Positions 44,255 through 52,426 of a stretch of 64,000 nt of DNA are shown here, piece by piece (the stretch's first letter is position 1; each line of letters begins with the position of its first letter). A program made the position numbers and the translations under genes. The stretch is taken from assembly GCA_015486055.1 (NCBI GenBank), contig WFSJ01000042.1:1-64000 (forward strand). The letters run 5' to 3'. Below the pieces are notes generated by a model that saw nothing but the letters and a program-made list of their open reading frames with translations, was not told the origin of the DNA and did not search any database. Source of the stretch: Acidobacteriota bacterium. GTDB taxonomy: Bacteria; Acidobacteriota; Aminicenantia; S016-38.

Positions 44255-46239
44255 TGCTTTCCCCTGAAACAAGCCTCAGGGAAACAAAAGGCATAGGGGA
44301 AAGGAGATTTTTCTTATTAAAAGAAAGAGGGTTCTCAAAGGTTGAGGACCTTCTATTATATCTCCCGAAAAAATACGAAAAAAGAGGCAGAATTGTTCCC
44401 CTATCAGAAGCAGAAGGAGAAGCAGAGGTTCTTGTAAATGTTATAAAAAGAAAATGGAGAAGAGGCAAAAGGCTGTGGATCTTAGAGGCAGAGGTTGAGG
44501 ATAGAAGCGGAAAAGCAAAAGTTATATGGTTTAACAAAAAATATCTCCATAAGATAATTTTTCCTGGAACAAAGCTCTACCTTAAGGGAAAGGTGGAAAG
44601 AGGAATGGATATAACGATAAAAGCCCCCGAAGTTAAACTTCAGATGGAGGACGGAATAGTTCCGATCTACGAAAGGATAGGCTCCCTGAGTTCAAATACA
44701 ATACGTAGAATAATAGAGAACACTCTCAGGAATATTGAGATAAAAGAGACCCTTCCAGAGGAAATAATAAGGGAATATAATTTCCCATCAAGGAAGGACA
44801 GCTTTGTTTCACTCCATATGCCAGGCAAGAATTACTCCCTTCAAGGCTTAAACTCGGGAAATACAAAGTTCCACAGAAGATTGATATTTGAGGAAGCATT
44901 CTTTTATCATCTTTCCCTCCTCTACCTGAGACAAAAAAGCATGATTAAAAAGAATAGAGAATATACAGCAGGGCAAAGCACGCTGAGCAGGATTAAGGCA
45001 ATATTCCCATTTGAGTTCACAGGGGCTCAGGAAAAAGCACTTGAGGAAATATCTTCGGACCTTTTCTCCCCATATCCCATGAGAAGGCTTCTCCAGGGAG
45101 AGGTGGGGAGTGGGAAAACTGCAGTCGCAGTTTCCTCGGCTCTTATTCCCGCAATCTCGGGATATCAGGTTGCATTTATGGCTCCAACCGAGGTGCTTGC
45201 AGAGCAGCATTACAAGAGACTCACCCCGATTCTCAAATCCCTCGGGATAAAAACTGCTCTTTTAACAAGCGGGATAAATAGGGAAAGGCGAAGAGAGACA
45301 GAATTTAACATAGAGACAGGAAGGGCAGGTTTTATTTTCGGAACCCACGCCCTTCTATATGAGGGAATAAATTTCCACAACCTTGCCTATGCAATTATTG
45401 ATGAACAGCAGAGGTTCGGAGTTACCCAGAGGGCAAAGCTATACAATAAGGGCAAGGACACTGATTTCCTTCTTCTTTCTGCAACACCCATACCGAGAAC
45501 CCTTGCCCTTATTTTATACTCTGACCTTAAGCTCTCTACCCTCAGAGAAATGCCAAGGAAAAGGGAAGTTGAAACAAAAGTCCTGAGGGTAAAGAAATTC
45601 GGGAGAATCGCTCCTTTCATAGAAGAACTTCTAAGAAAAGGCCTCCAGGGATTTGCTATATTTCCAGTTATTGAAAGGTCAAAGACAGAGCTTATAGATG
45701 CAGAAAGAGGTAAAAAAAGATTGGAGGAATATTTCCCGAAAGCAAGAATTGAGCTACTTCACGGGCGGATGAAAACGGATGAGAAAAGGGAAAAAATGGA
45801 AAGATTTGAAAGAGGAGAAATAGACATACTTGCTTCAACTACTGTTGTTGAGGTTGGAATAGATATGGAAAGGGCCGGCTTTATGGTTGTATTCAATGCG
45901 GAAAGGTTCGGTCTTGCCCAGCTCCACCAGCTAAGAGGAAGAATAGGGAGGGGGAAAAACAGGGGATATTTTTTCCTCCTCTCCGAACTACAGCTTCCCA
46001 GGCTCAAATATCTTGAAAAAATCAGCGACGGATTCAAGGTTTCCGAAATTGACCTTAGGCTCAGGGGACCTGGGAACTTAGCAGGTAAAGAACAATGGGG
46101 AATTCCAAAGTTCAGGCTTCTGAATCCTCTGCTTCACGAAGAAATTCTATACGCCTCAAAGCAGGAGGCTTCAAAATATCTGAGCTTTATGGAAAACAAA
46201 TTTTCCAATATAATAGGAAAGGAGATAAGCGTAGGATAA
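44254..46239 (+). CDS. recG: ATP-dependent DNA helicase RecG
   Basis: RecG remodels stalled replication forks and Holliday junctions. It has an N-terminal wedge/OB domain, then the helicase motifs: G-E-V-G-S-G-K-T (Walker A, about 285), D-E-Q-Q-R-F-G-V (Walker B), LSATPIPRTLAL, and Q-L-R-G-R-I-G-R-G (motif VI). The length of 661 is a little below the usual 680-820, with a shortened N-terminus. The ATG at 44254 overlaps the previous stop by 1 nt (TGATG). Confidence 0.97.
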   Translation: MLSPETSLRETKGIGERRFFLLKERGFSKVEDLLLYLPKKYEKRGRIVPLSEAEGEAEVLVNVIKRKWRRGKRLWILEAEVEDRSGKAKVIWFNKKYLHKIIFPGTKLYLKGKVERGMDITIKAPEVKLQMEDGIVPIYERIGSLSSNTIRRIIENTLRNIEIKETLPEEIIREYNFPSRKDSFVSLHMPGKNYSLQGLNSGNTKFHRRLIFEEAFFYHLSLLYLRQKSMIKKNREYTAGQSTLSRIKAIFPFEFTGAQEKALEEISSDLFSPYPMRRLLQGEVGSGKTAVAVSSALIPAISGYQVAFMAPTEVLAEQHYKRLTPILKSLGIKTALLTSGINRERRRETEFNIETGRAGFIFGTHALLYEGINFHNLAYAIIDEQQRFGVTQRAKLYNKGKDTDFLLLSATPIPRTLALILYSDLKLSTLREMPRKREVETKVLRVKKFGRIAPFIEELLRKGLQGFAIFPVIERSKTELIDAERGKKRLEEYFPKARIELLHGRMKTDEKREKMERFERGEIDILASTTVVEVGIDMERAGFMVVFNAERFGLAQLHQLRGRIGRGKNRGYFFLLSELQLPRLKYLEKISDGFKVSEIDLRLRGPGNLAGKEQWGIPKFRLLNPLLHEEILYASKQEASKYLSFMENKFSNIIGKEISVG

Positions 46240-46793
46240 TGCTCAGGATAATTTCTGGAAGAATTAAAGGCAAGAGACTCTCGTCTCCAAAGGGCATGGA
46301 AATAAGGCCGACCCCTATAAGACTCAAAAGGAGAATGTTTGACATATTGAGCTATAAAATCATAGGTTCAAATTTTCTTGATGGCTTTGCGGGAACGGGA
46401 GCAGTAGGGATTGAGGCCTATTCCCTTGGCGCATCCCTTATATATTTCATAGAAAAGGAAAGGGAGGCTGTAAAAATCCTTGAGAAGAATATAAAGAGGA
46501 TAGGCAATCCCACTGAGGTCCACATAATTAATGATGAGTTTAATATGGGTGTAAAGGAACTCCAGGAAAAGAGGACTCTTTTCGATTTCATCTTTATTGA
46601 TCCGCCATATCGATTCCTTGACTATGCTAACCCTTTCAAAATATTGTATAAAAAGAATATACTCAAGGAAGACGGGGTAATAATCCTTCAGAAAGAATGC
46701 AAACTTAAAATAAAAAAACCTTTCTTTCAGCTCTTTAGAAAGATAAGGGAAGGGAAAAACTGTCTTCTATTTTTCAGGAGGGAACAATGGTAG
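46239..46793 (+). CDS. rsmD: 16S rRNA (guanine-966-N2)-methyltransferase
   Basis: RsmD methylates G966. The start is the ATG at 46239 giving MLRIISGRIKGKRL, which overlaps the recG stop (TAATG); the longer open frame upstream lies within recG and was rejected. Motifs include R-P-T-P-x-R-L-K-R-R-M-F-D-I-L, the SAM-binding F-L-D-G-F-A-G-T-G-A-V-G-I-E-A and catalytic D-P-P-Y. The 184 residues are normal. Confidence 0.96.
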   Translation: MLRIISGRIKGKRLSSPKGMEIRPTPIRLKRRMFDILSYKIIGSNFLDGFAGTGAVGIEAYSLGASLIYFIEKEREAVKILEKNIKRIGNPTEVHIINDEFNMGVKELQEKRTLFDFIFIDPPYRFLDYANPFKILYKKNILKEDGVIILQKECKLKIKKPFFQLFRKIREGKNCLLFFRREQW

Positions 46794-48025
46794 CAGAAAT
46801 AATAGCAATTGGCTCTGAACTCCTCAGTCCTTACAGGATTGATACAAATTCCCTTGAGCTTACCGAAAAGCTAATGGAAATGGGAATACGGGTTGGAGGA
46901 AAATGTGTTGTTGGGGACAATGAGGAAGACATATCAAGGGCAATAAGAACTGCTGCATCAAGGGCTCAGCTAATAATAATAACAGGAGGCCTGGGTCCAA
47001 CAAACGACGACAAAACAAGGGAAGGAATATCAAAAGCTCTTAAACTGAATCTTATTTTCAAAAAGGAAATCCATAATCAAATAATAGAAAAATATAGGCA
47101 GATGAAGAGGAATGCAGAACCCCCTGATAATCTTGCAAGGATGGCTTTCGTTCCAGAGGGAGCGGAAATAATAGAAAACAATGTTGGAGCCGCTCCTGGC
47201 TTATGGATAGAGATGAAGGAAGGGGAACTTTATATACTCTCTCTACCTGGACCTCCCCAGGAGTGGAGGCCAATGTTTGAAGTTGTAAGGGAAAAACTTT
47301 CCAGTTTCGGAAATCACTTCTTTTCAAGAAGAAGTCTCAGGATCGCCGGACTTAGGGAAGCAGAGGTCGAGGAAAAAATTTCACCTATTTATACAGGAGT
47401 CAAAAATCCATCGGTCACAATCCTCTCCTCTGCCGAGGACATTCAAATTCAGATATGGGGAAAAGCAAAGGAAAAGCAAGAAGCAGAGAGGCTCGCTGAG
47501 GAAATGAAGGAAAGTTTCCTTAATGTCTTAGAGGATAATGTGTATTCTCTAAAGGACGAACCTCTTGAGAAAGTAGTGGGGGAGCTTTTGAGGAAAAAAG
47601 AAAAAACCTTAGCAGTTGCTGAAAGCTGCACCGGAGGACTCCTTTCCCATAGGATAACGAATGTACCCAAAAGCTCTGACTATTTCCTCTTTAGTGGTGT
47701 AGTTTACAGCAATGAAGCTAAAATAAAGGTTTTAGGCGTAAATGAAAAGGACATAAAGGAACACGGAGCCGTCAGTGAGGAAATAGCTACCCAGATGGCA
47801 GAAGGTGTGAGAAAAACGGCTGGGGCAGACTTCGGCATAGGAATTACAGGCATAGCAGGTCCAGGAGGTGGAACAAAGGAAAAACCTGTTGGTCTTGTTT
47901 ACATAAGCCTGAGCTGGGAAGGAGGCGCAGAAACGAAAAGGTTCAGGTTCCCGGGCACAAGACTTCAGGTAAAAACATACGCAACATCCCATGCCCTTAA
48001 TATGCTGAGAAAGAGGTTGCTTTGA
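46787..48025 (+). CDS. cinA: CinA family protein (NMN deamidase / ADP-ribose pyrophosphatase)
   Basis: This 412-residue protein has an N-terminal molybdopterin-binding-like (COG1058) domain (IIAIGSELL, GGLGPTNDD) and a C-terminal CinA domain (VAESCTGGLLSHRIT, G-I-A-G-P-G-G-G). CinA recycles pyridine nucleotides: NMN deamidation and ADP-ribose cleavage. NAD synthesis genes lie 5 kb upstream in the same direction. It overlaps rsmD by 7 nt. Confidence 0.95.
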   Translation: MVAEIIAIGSELLSPYRIDTNSLELTEKLMEMGIRVGGKCVVGDNEEDISRAIRTAASRAQLIIITGGLGPTNDDKTREGISKALKLNLIFKKEIHNQIIEKYRQMKRNAEPPDNLARMAFVPEGAEIIENNVGAAPGLWIEMKEGELYILSLPGPPQEWRPMFEVVREKLSSFGNHFFSRRSLRIAGLREAEVEEKISPIYTGVKNPSVTILSSAEDIQIQIWGKAKEKQEAERLAEEMKESFLNVLEDNVYSLKDEPLEKVVGELLRKKEKTLAVAESCTGGLLSHRITNVPKSSDYFLFSGVVYSNEAKIKVLGVNEKDIKEHGAVSEEIATQMAEGVRKTAGADFGIGITGIAGPGGGTKEKPVGLVYISLSWEGGAETKRFRFPGTRLQVKTYATSHALNMLRKRLL

Positions 48026-48579
48026 GGCTTTTTATAGCGGTTGAAATCCCTGATGAAATAAAGGATGGGATAGAAAAGGAAATAAAAAGACTGAAAAGAT
48101 TGGGAGGAAATATAAAATGGGTAAGGAGAAATGCCATTCATATTACCCTGAAATTCCTCGGGGAAGTTGAAAAGGAAAAGATTGAATGGATAGAGAAAAC
48201 AATGGAAAAAACAGCTGGGGAATTTCAAAGCTTTGGAATATCAATTGAGAAATGTGGAACCTTTCCTCCACACAGCTTCAGGCCAAGGGTGCTATGGGTG
48301 GGAATGAAGGACGAAAAGCCTTTGGTCCTGCTCCAGGAAAGACTTGAAACTGAGCTGGCAAAACTTGGCTTTAAGAAAGAGACGCGAGCATTTTTTCCCC
48401 ATGTGACGATTGGAAGAGTGAAAGGAAATTCTGCAATAAGGAAAGTCGTTGGCGAGATGAGGGCCATAGAAGGAAAGGAATTTGGTAAAATGGGGGCTGA
48501 TAGAATAACTCTTTTTAGCTCAACTCTGACACCCGAAGGTCCAATATACAAAAAGCTCCACGAGGCTAAATTAGAATGA
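48022..48579 (+). CDS. thpR: RNA 2',3'-cyclic phosphodiesterase
   Basis: This 185-residue 2H phosphoesterase has two H-x-T motifs, H-I-T-L-K-F-L-G-E (about 42-50) and H-V-T-I-G-R-V-K (about 127-134). It opens 2',3'-cyclic RNA ends or acts as a 2'-5' RNA ligase. The start is a TTG overlapping the cinA stop (TTGA). Confidence 0.95.
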   Translation: MRLFIAVEIPDEIKDGIEKEIKRLKRLGGNIKWVRRNAIHITLKFLGEVEKEKIEWIEKTMEKTAGEFQSFGISIEKCGTFPPHSFRPRVLWVGMKDEKPLVLLQERLETELAKLGFKKETRAFFPHVTIGRVKGNSAIRKVVGEMRAIEGKEFGKMGADRITLFSSTLTPEGPIYKKLHEAKLE

Positions 48580-49163
48580 TTTACGCCTTGTATTTAATCT
48601 CGTTTCTTTCAGGCTCTATTCCATTCGGGTATATACTTTACAAACTTTTCAGAAGAGAAGATATAAGAGGGAAAGGAAGCGGAAATATAGGTGCAACAAA
48701 TGTTCTCAGAAGCGGTGGCATATGGATAGGCACAGTTGTGGGAATTCTTGACATAAGCAAGGCTGCAATACCTGCTTTTATATGTTTGAAGAATTATGGC
48801 CAGCTTCAAGGGGCAATATGCGGCCTAATGGCAGTCATCGGACACTGTTTCACCCCATTCCTGAGTTTCAAAGGAGGAAAGGGGGTATCTACTTATATAG
48901 GTTCTTCCCTATTTTTAACCCCAATTTCGTTAGCACTTTCCGTCCTGATTTTTCTCTCCTCTGCTTTTATTACAGGGATAGTCTCTGCGGGTTCCCTTCT
49001 CCTCGCGGCTTCTCTTCCTATCCTGAGCCTTATTCTCTACAAATCCCTCAGGATGGCAATTATCCAATTGCTCGGGACTGTCGTAATATACATCAGGCAT
49101 AAAGAAAATATAAAAAGAATCCTGAACAAAGGAGAAAGCAAAATATGGAAGGGATTTATATAA
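48576..49163 (+). CDS. plsY: Acyl-phosphate glycerol-3-phosphate acyltransferase
   Basis: PlsY makes lysophosphatidic acid from glycerol-3-phosphate and acyl-phosphate at the inner membrane. The 195-residue protein has about five membrane helices and G-S-G-N-I-G-A-T-N (about 36-44), G-H-C-F-T-P-F-L-S-F-K-G-G-K-G-V. It overlaps thpR by 4 nt and gpsA by 19 nt: PlsY consumes the product of GpsA. Confidence 0.97.
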   Translation: MIYALYLISFLSGSIPFGYILYKLFRREDIRGKGSGNIGATNVLRSGGIWIGTVVGILDISKAAIPAFICLKNYGQLQGAICGLMAVIGHCFTPFLSFKGGKGVSTYIGSSLFLTPISLALSVLIFLSSAFITGIVSAGSLLLAASLPILSLILYKSLRMAIIQLLGTVVIYIRHKENIKRILNKGESKIWKGFI

Positions 49164-50134
49164 TAGGGGCAGGAAGCTGGGGAACCGCCTTCAGCTATCA
49201 TTTGGCAAGGAAAGGGATAAAAGTAAAACTATGGGTAAGGGAAAAAGAACTATTTGAGAAAATAAAGAATGAAAGAGAAAACACATGGTTTCTTCCTGGC
49301 TTTAAGCTAAACGAGAAAATTGAACCCTTTAATGACCTTTCTCTCTTTTCTGAGCAACCACCTGAGCTCACATTCCTTGCGGTGCCGACAAAATACATGA
49401 GATCTGTCCTGAGGAAATTCCCTGCAAGGCCAAAAGTAGTAGTGAACCTCTCCAAAGGAATAGAGGTGGAGACCCTCGCGAGAATGAGCGAAGTCATAAG
49501 GGAAGAACTCGGCATGGTGGAATATGCTGTTCTTTCAGGCCCGACCTTCGCTTTAGAAGTAGCAGAGGGAAACCCAACTGTCGTTGTGGTAGCCTCAAAA
49601 AAATATGAGCTTGCGAAAAAGGTTCAGGAAATTGTCTCTGACCAGTATCTAAGGGCATATACATCCGACGATGTTCTTGGGGTAGAGCTCTGCGGAGCAG
49701 TGAAAAATGTCATAGCTATAGCTGGAGGGGCTGTAGAAGGCCTCGGCTTCGGGCACAATACACTTGCAGCCCTTATAGTGAGGGGAATTGCTGAGATGAA
49801 AAGGATTGCAAACGCAATGGGAGCAAACCCCGAAACAATATCAGGGATAGCAGGAGTAGGTGACCTTGTCCTGACAGCCACAGGAAATCTCAGCAGAAAC
49901 AGAAAAGTAGGATATGAGCTCGGCAAAGGAAAATCCTTAAAAGAGGTTCTTTCTTCCATGAAGATGGTGGCAGAGGGAATCGAGACATCAAAGGCCATTG
50001 TAAAGCTCGCCGGGAAATATGGTGTTGAAATGCCCATATCGGAAAAGATGGTAGAGGTCGTATTTGGAGGGAAAAATTTAAAGAAAGCCTTAAAGGAACT
50101 TATGACAAGAAAATTAAAGATGGAAAATGAATAA
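49145..50134 (+). CDS. gpsA: Glycerol-3-phosphate dehydrogenase [NAD(P)+]
   Basis: GpsA reduces dihydroxyacetone phosphate to glycerol-3-phosphate for phospholipid synthesis. The Rossmann motif GAGSWGTAF is at residues 6-14; V-L-S-G-P-T-F-A-x-E-V, K-N-V-I-A-I-A-G and G-D-L-V-L-T follow. The 329 residues are standard. It overlaps plsY and the following FHA-cyclase gene, coupling lipid genes with a signalling gene. Confidence 0.97.
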   Translation: MEGIYIIGAGSWGTAFSYHLARKGIKVKLWVREKELFEKIKNERENTWFLPGFKLNEKIEPFNDLSLFSEQPPELTFLAVPTKYMRSVLRKFPARPKVVVNLSKGIEVETLARMSEVIREELGMVEYAVLSGPTFALEVAEGNPTVVVVASKKYELAKKVQEIVSDQYLRAYTSDDVLGVELCGAVKNVIAIAGGAVEGLGFGHNTLAALIVRGIAEMKRIANAMGANPETISGIAGVGDLVLTATGNLSRNRKVGYELGKGKSLKEVLSSMKMVAEGIETSKAIVKLAGKYGVEMPISEKMVEVVFGGKNLKKALKELMTRKLKMENE

Positions 50135-51638
50135 GCTCTACGTAGAAATTTTAGACAAGAAAGGGAATAAAACTTACAGAATAGAAGGGAATTCTGCCAC
50201 AATTGGAAGGGCCACGGGAAATGATATAACCATAAAGGATTCCACAGTTTCAAGAAAACACGCGGAGATATTTTTCAAGGAAAACAGATGGTATATAAAG
50301 GATCTTAAAAGCACCAATGGAACCTTTGTAAACGGGAAAAAAGTCAAAGGTGAAATGAGGCTTTACGAAAAGGACATAGTGGAAATAGGTAAAAGAAGCA
50401 TAATTCCTATCAAACTCCCTTCAGGTATGGAAATAGGGAAGGAAAAGATCCCTCAGGATATAACATACTTTATTGGTGACTTAGAAAAGAGAAAATGGGC
50501 CAGAATAATGGAAGGGATTGAGGAAATAGGAAAGGAATTGGTGGCCTTATCTTCCTACGATAGAATTCTGAACAGAGTGGCTGAGGTAGCCAGGGAGATC
50601 TTAAATGTAGAAAGAGCCTTTGTAGTGCTCAAAAAGGAAAATAAGTTTAAGTTGGCGGCAACATCAGTAAAGAAAGGGATTGAAGGCGGTATTACCATAA
50701 GTGAGTCTATATTAAAAAGGGCAATGGAAAGTAAGGTTGGAATAATAACCCAGGATGCACTGAGTGACAAAAGATTCTCCGGGCAAAAGAGCATAATGAA
50801 CATGAAAATAAGATCTGCAGTATGCGTTCCCATATGGAGAAGGGAGGAAGTTCTCGGAGCTATATATGTTGACAGCTCCATAGACAAGAGAATTCACACT
50901 GAGGAAGATGTTGAACTCCTTTCAATCCTCGGAAACTATGTAGCAGTAGTGATAGAACAGAAAAGAATAATGGAAGAACTGAAAAAGCAGCAAAGAATGA
51001 GGGAAAGGCTGGAAAAATACCATTCTCCTGCTGTAGTCCAGAGGATATTCAGCAAGGGACTTGAAACAACATTCATCCCCAGAAAGTTCTTTATGGGAGA
51101 AGGAACAGTGCTTTTTGCGGATGTAGTAGGATTTACTTCCTTAGTTAGTGAAGGAAAACCTGAGGAAATAGGAAATCTTCTTAACGAGTTCCTTTCAAGG
51201 ATGACTGACATCGTTTTCAAATATGAAGGCACTCTTGATAAATACTTAGGAGACGGGGTAATGGCAGTTTTCGGAATCCCCATGAAGCAGGAAAACCATG
51301 AAGAAAGAGCCCTGAGGACTGCTATTGAAATGCAGAGGGAAATTGAAAATACAAAATGGAAGAAACCGCTAAAAATAAGAATAGGAATAAATTCAGGAGG
51401 GGTAATAGCAGGGGATTTTGGCTCTGAAAAAAGACTTGAATTTACTGTCATAGGACACAGCGTAAATATCGCCTCCAGACTCCAGAGTGAGATCGCTCCA
51501 CCAGGCAGAACTGCTGTTGGGGAAAAAACATACGAGAAAACAAAGGAAAAATTTGAGTTTGAATCCCTTGGAAAAGTAAAAGTGAAAGGAATAAAGGAAA
51601 AAATGGATGCATATTTACTTAAGGAGGAAAAGAAATGA
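50127..51638 (+). CDS. FHA-GAF class III adenylate/guanylate cyclase
   Basis: This 503-residue soluble protein has an FHA domain (about 20-95, G-R-A-T-G-N-D-I and S-R-K-H-A-E-I), a GAF domain (about 120-285) and a class III nucleotide cyclase domain (about 320-495). The cyclase keeps both metal Asp (F-A-D-V-V-G-F and D-G-V-M-A-V-F-G) and V-I-G-x-S-V-N-I-A-S-R-L, so it should be active; ATP is the likelier substrate. The FHA implies control by phosphothreonine partners. It overlaps gpsA by 8 nt and the next TPR gene by 4 nt. Confidence 0.93.
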   Translation: MNKLYVEILDKKGNKTYRIEGNSATIGRATGNDITIKDSTVSRKHAEIFFKENRWYIKDLKSTNGTFVNGKKVKGEMRLYEKDIVEIGKRSIIPIKLPSGMEIGKEKIPQDITYFIGDLEKRKWARIMEGIEEIGKELVALSSYDRILNRVAEVAREILNVERAFVVLKKENKFKLAATSVKKGIEGGITISESILKRAMESKVGIITQDALSDKRFSGQKSIMNMKIRSAVCVPIWRREEVLGAIYVDSSIDKRIHTEEDVELLSILGNYVAVVIEQKRIMEELKKQQRMRERLEKYHSPAVVQRIFSKGLETTFIPRKFFMGEGTVLFADVVGFTSLVSEGKPEEIGNLLNEFLSRMTDIVFKYEGTLDKYLGDGVMAVFGIPMKQENHEERALRTAIEMQREIENTKWKKPLKIRIGINSGGVIAGDFGSEKRLEFTVIGHSVNIASRLQSEIAPPGRTAVGEKTYEKTKEKFEFESLGKVKVKGIKEKMDAYLLKEEKK

Positions 51639-52381
51639 GAAAAATTGTAATTTTAACTCTAATGAGCATATTGGTTATACCTATCTACGGGAGGAAAAAG
51701 AAGAAAAAAGACGAATTCTATTATTACAATATGGGCCTTTCCATGCTGCAGAAAAAACAACCTAACAAAGCGATTGTATATCTTGCAAAGGCAGAAAATT
51801 TAAATCCAAAGAACTTTCAAATATTTCATGCATTGGGCATATCCTATTCAATGGCAGGTAACCTGGACAAAGCTGAGTTCTACTTCAGGAAATCAATATC
51901 ACTTAATCCTGCTTATGGTCCCTCACATAATCTTTTAGGGGTTATACTTATAGAAAAAGGAAAATACAAAGAGGCTGAAGCTGAGTTCAAGAAAGCGCTT
52001 GAGGACATAGGATATCCCACAAAAGAGATAGTGTATTTCAACATGGCAAAGTTGTATTTAAAAATGGGGAATCAAGAGAAGGCCCTTGCATCCCTTGACT
52101 TTGCCATAGGAGCTGACAAGGATTATGGAATGGCTTATGCTCTAAAAGGCTATATATACTTTTCAAAAGGGGAATTATCCAAGGCCGAGGAATTTTACAG
52201 AACAGCATTAGAAAAGGAAAGAGATAATCCAAGATATTGGTTTGGCCTCGGAGAAGTCCTTGAAAAAGAGGGAAAGATAGAGGATGCTAAGGCTGCTTAC
52301 AGCAAAGTTCTCGTGGTACCCTCCGATACTGAATTAAAAATAAGAGCAGAGGAAAAACTCAAAAAACTTGAAAAAAAATGA
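51635..52381 (+). CDS. Exported TPR-repeat protein
   Basis: This 248-residue protein has a short signal peptide (IVILTLMSILVIPIYG) and about five to six tetratricopeptide repeats (about 30-245), with repeating A-x-x-Y-x-x-A and L-N-P spacing. It is a periplasmic scaffold; a PilF-like role is possible but nothing pilus-related is adjacent. It is coupled to the cyclase gene upstream by a 4-nt overlap, and precedes the pseudokinase-TonB gene. Confidence 0.88.
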   Translation: MRKIVILTLMSILVIPIYGRKKKKKDEFYYYNMGLSMLQKKQPNKAIVYLAKAENLNPKNFQIFHALGISYSMAGNLDKAEFYFRKSISLNPAYGPSHNLLGVILIEKGKYKEAEAEFKKALEDIGYPTKEIVYFNMAKLYLKMGNQEKALASLDFAIGADKDYGMAYALKGYIYFSKGELSKAEEFYRTALEKERDNPRYWFGLGEVLEKEGKIEDAKAAYSKVLVVPSDTELKIRAEEKLKKLEKK

Positions 52382-52395
52382 ACTCGTTATATTAT
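52368..52395 (+). promoter_or_regulatory. Promoter of the pseudokinase-TonB gene
   Basis: TTGAAA (52368-52373) and TATTAT (52390-52395) are 16 nt apart. The GTTATATTATAA block is also found at the hsp20 promoter. A weak AGGGG lies 7 nt before the ATG at 52427. Confidence 0.5.
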
Positions 52396-52426
52396 AAAAG
52401 TAGAAAGAAAAAATAGGGGTTAAAAA

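Noticed and set aside
44848..45210. A 120-codon minus-strand frame inside recG
   Set aside because: Antisense to the well-supported helicase; no family features.
46095..46238. A 48-codon N-terminal extension of rsmD
   Set aside because: It lies inside recG in another frame. MLRIISGRIKGKRL at 46239 is the normal RsmD N-terminus.
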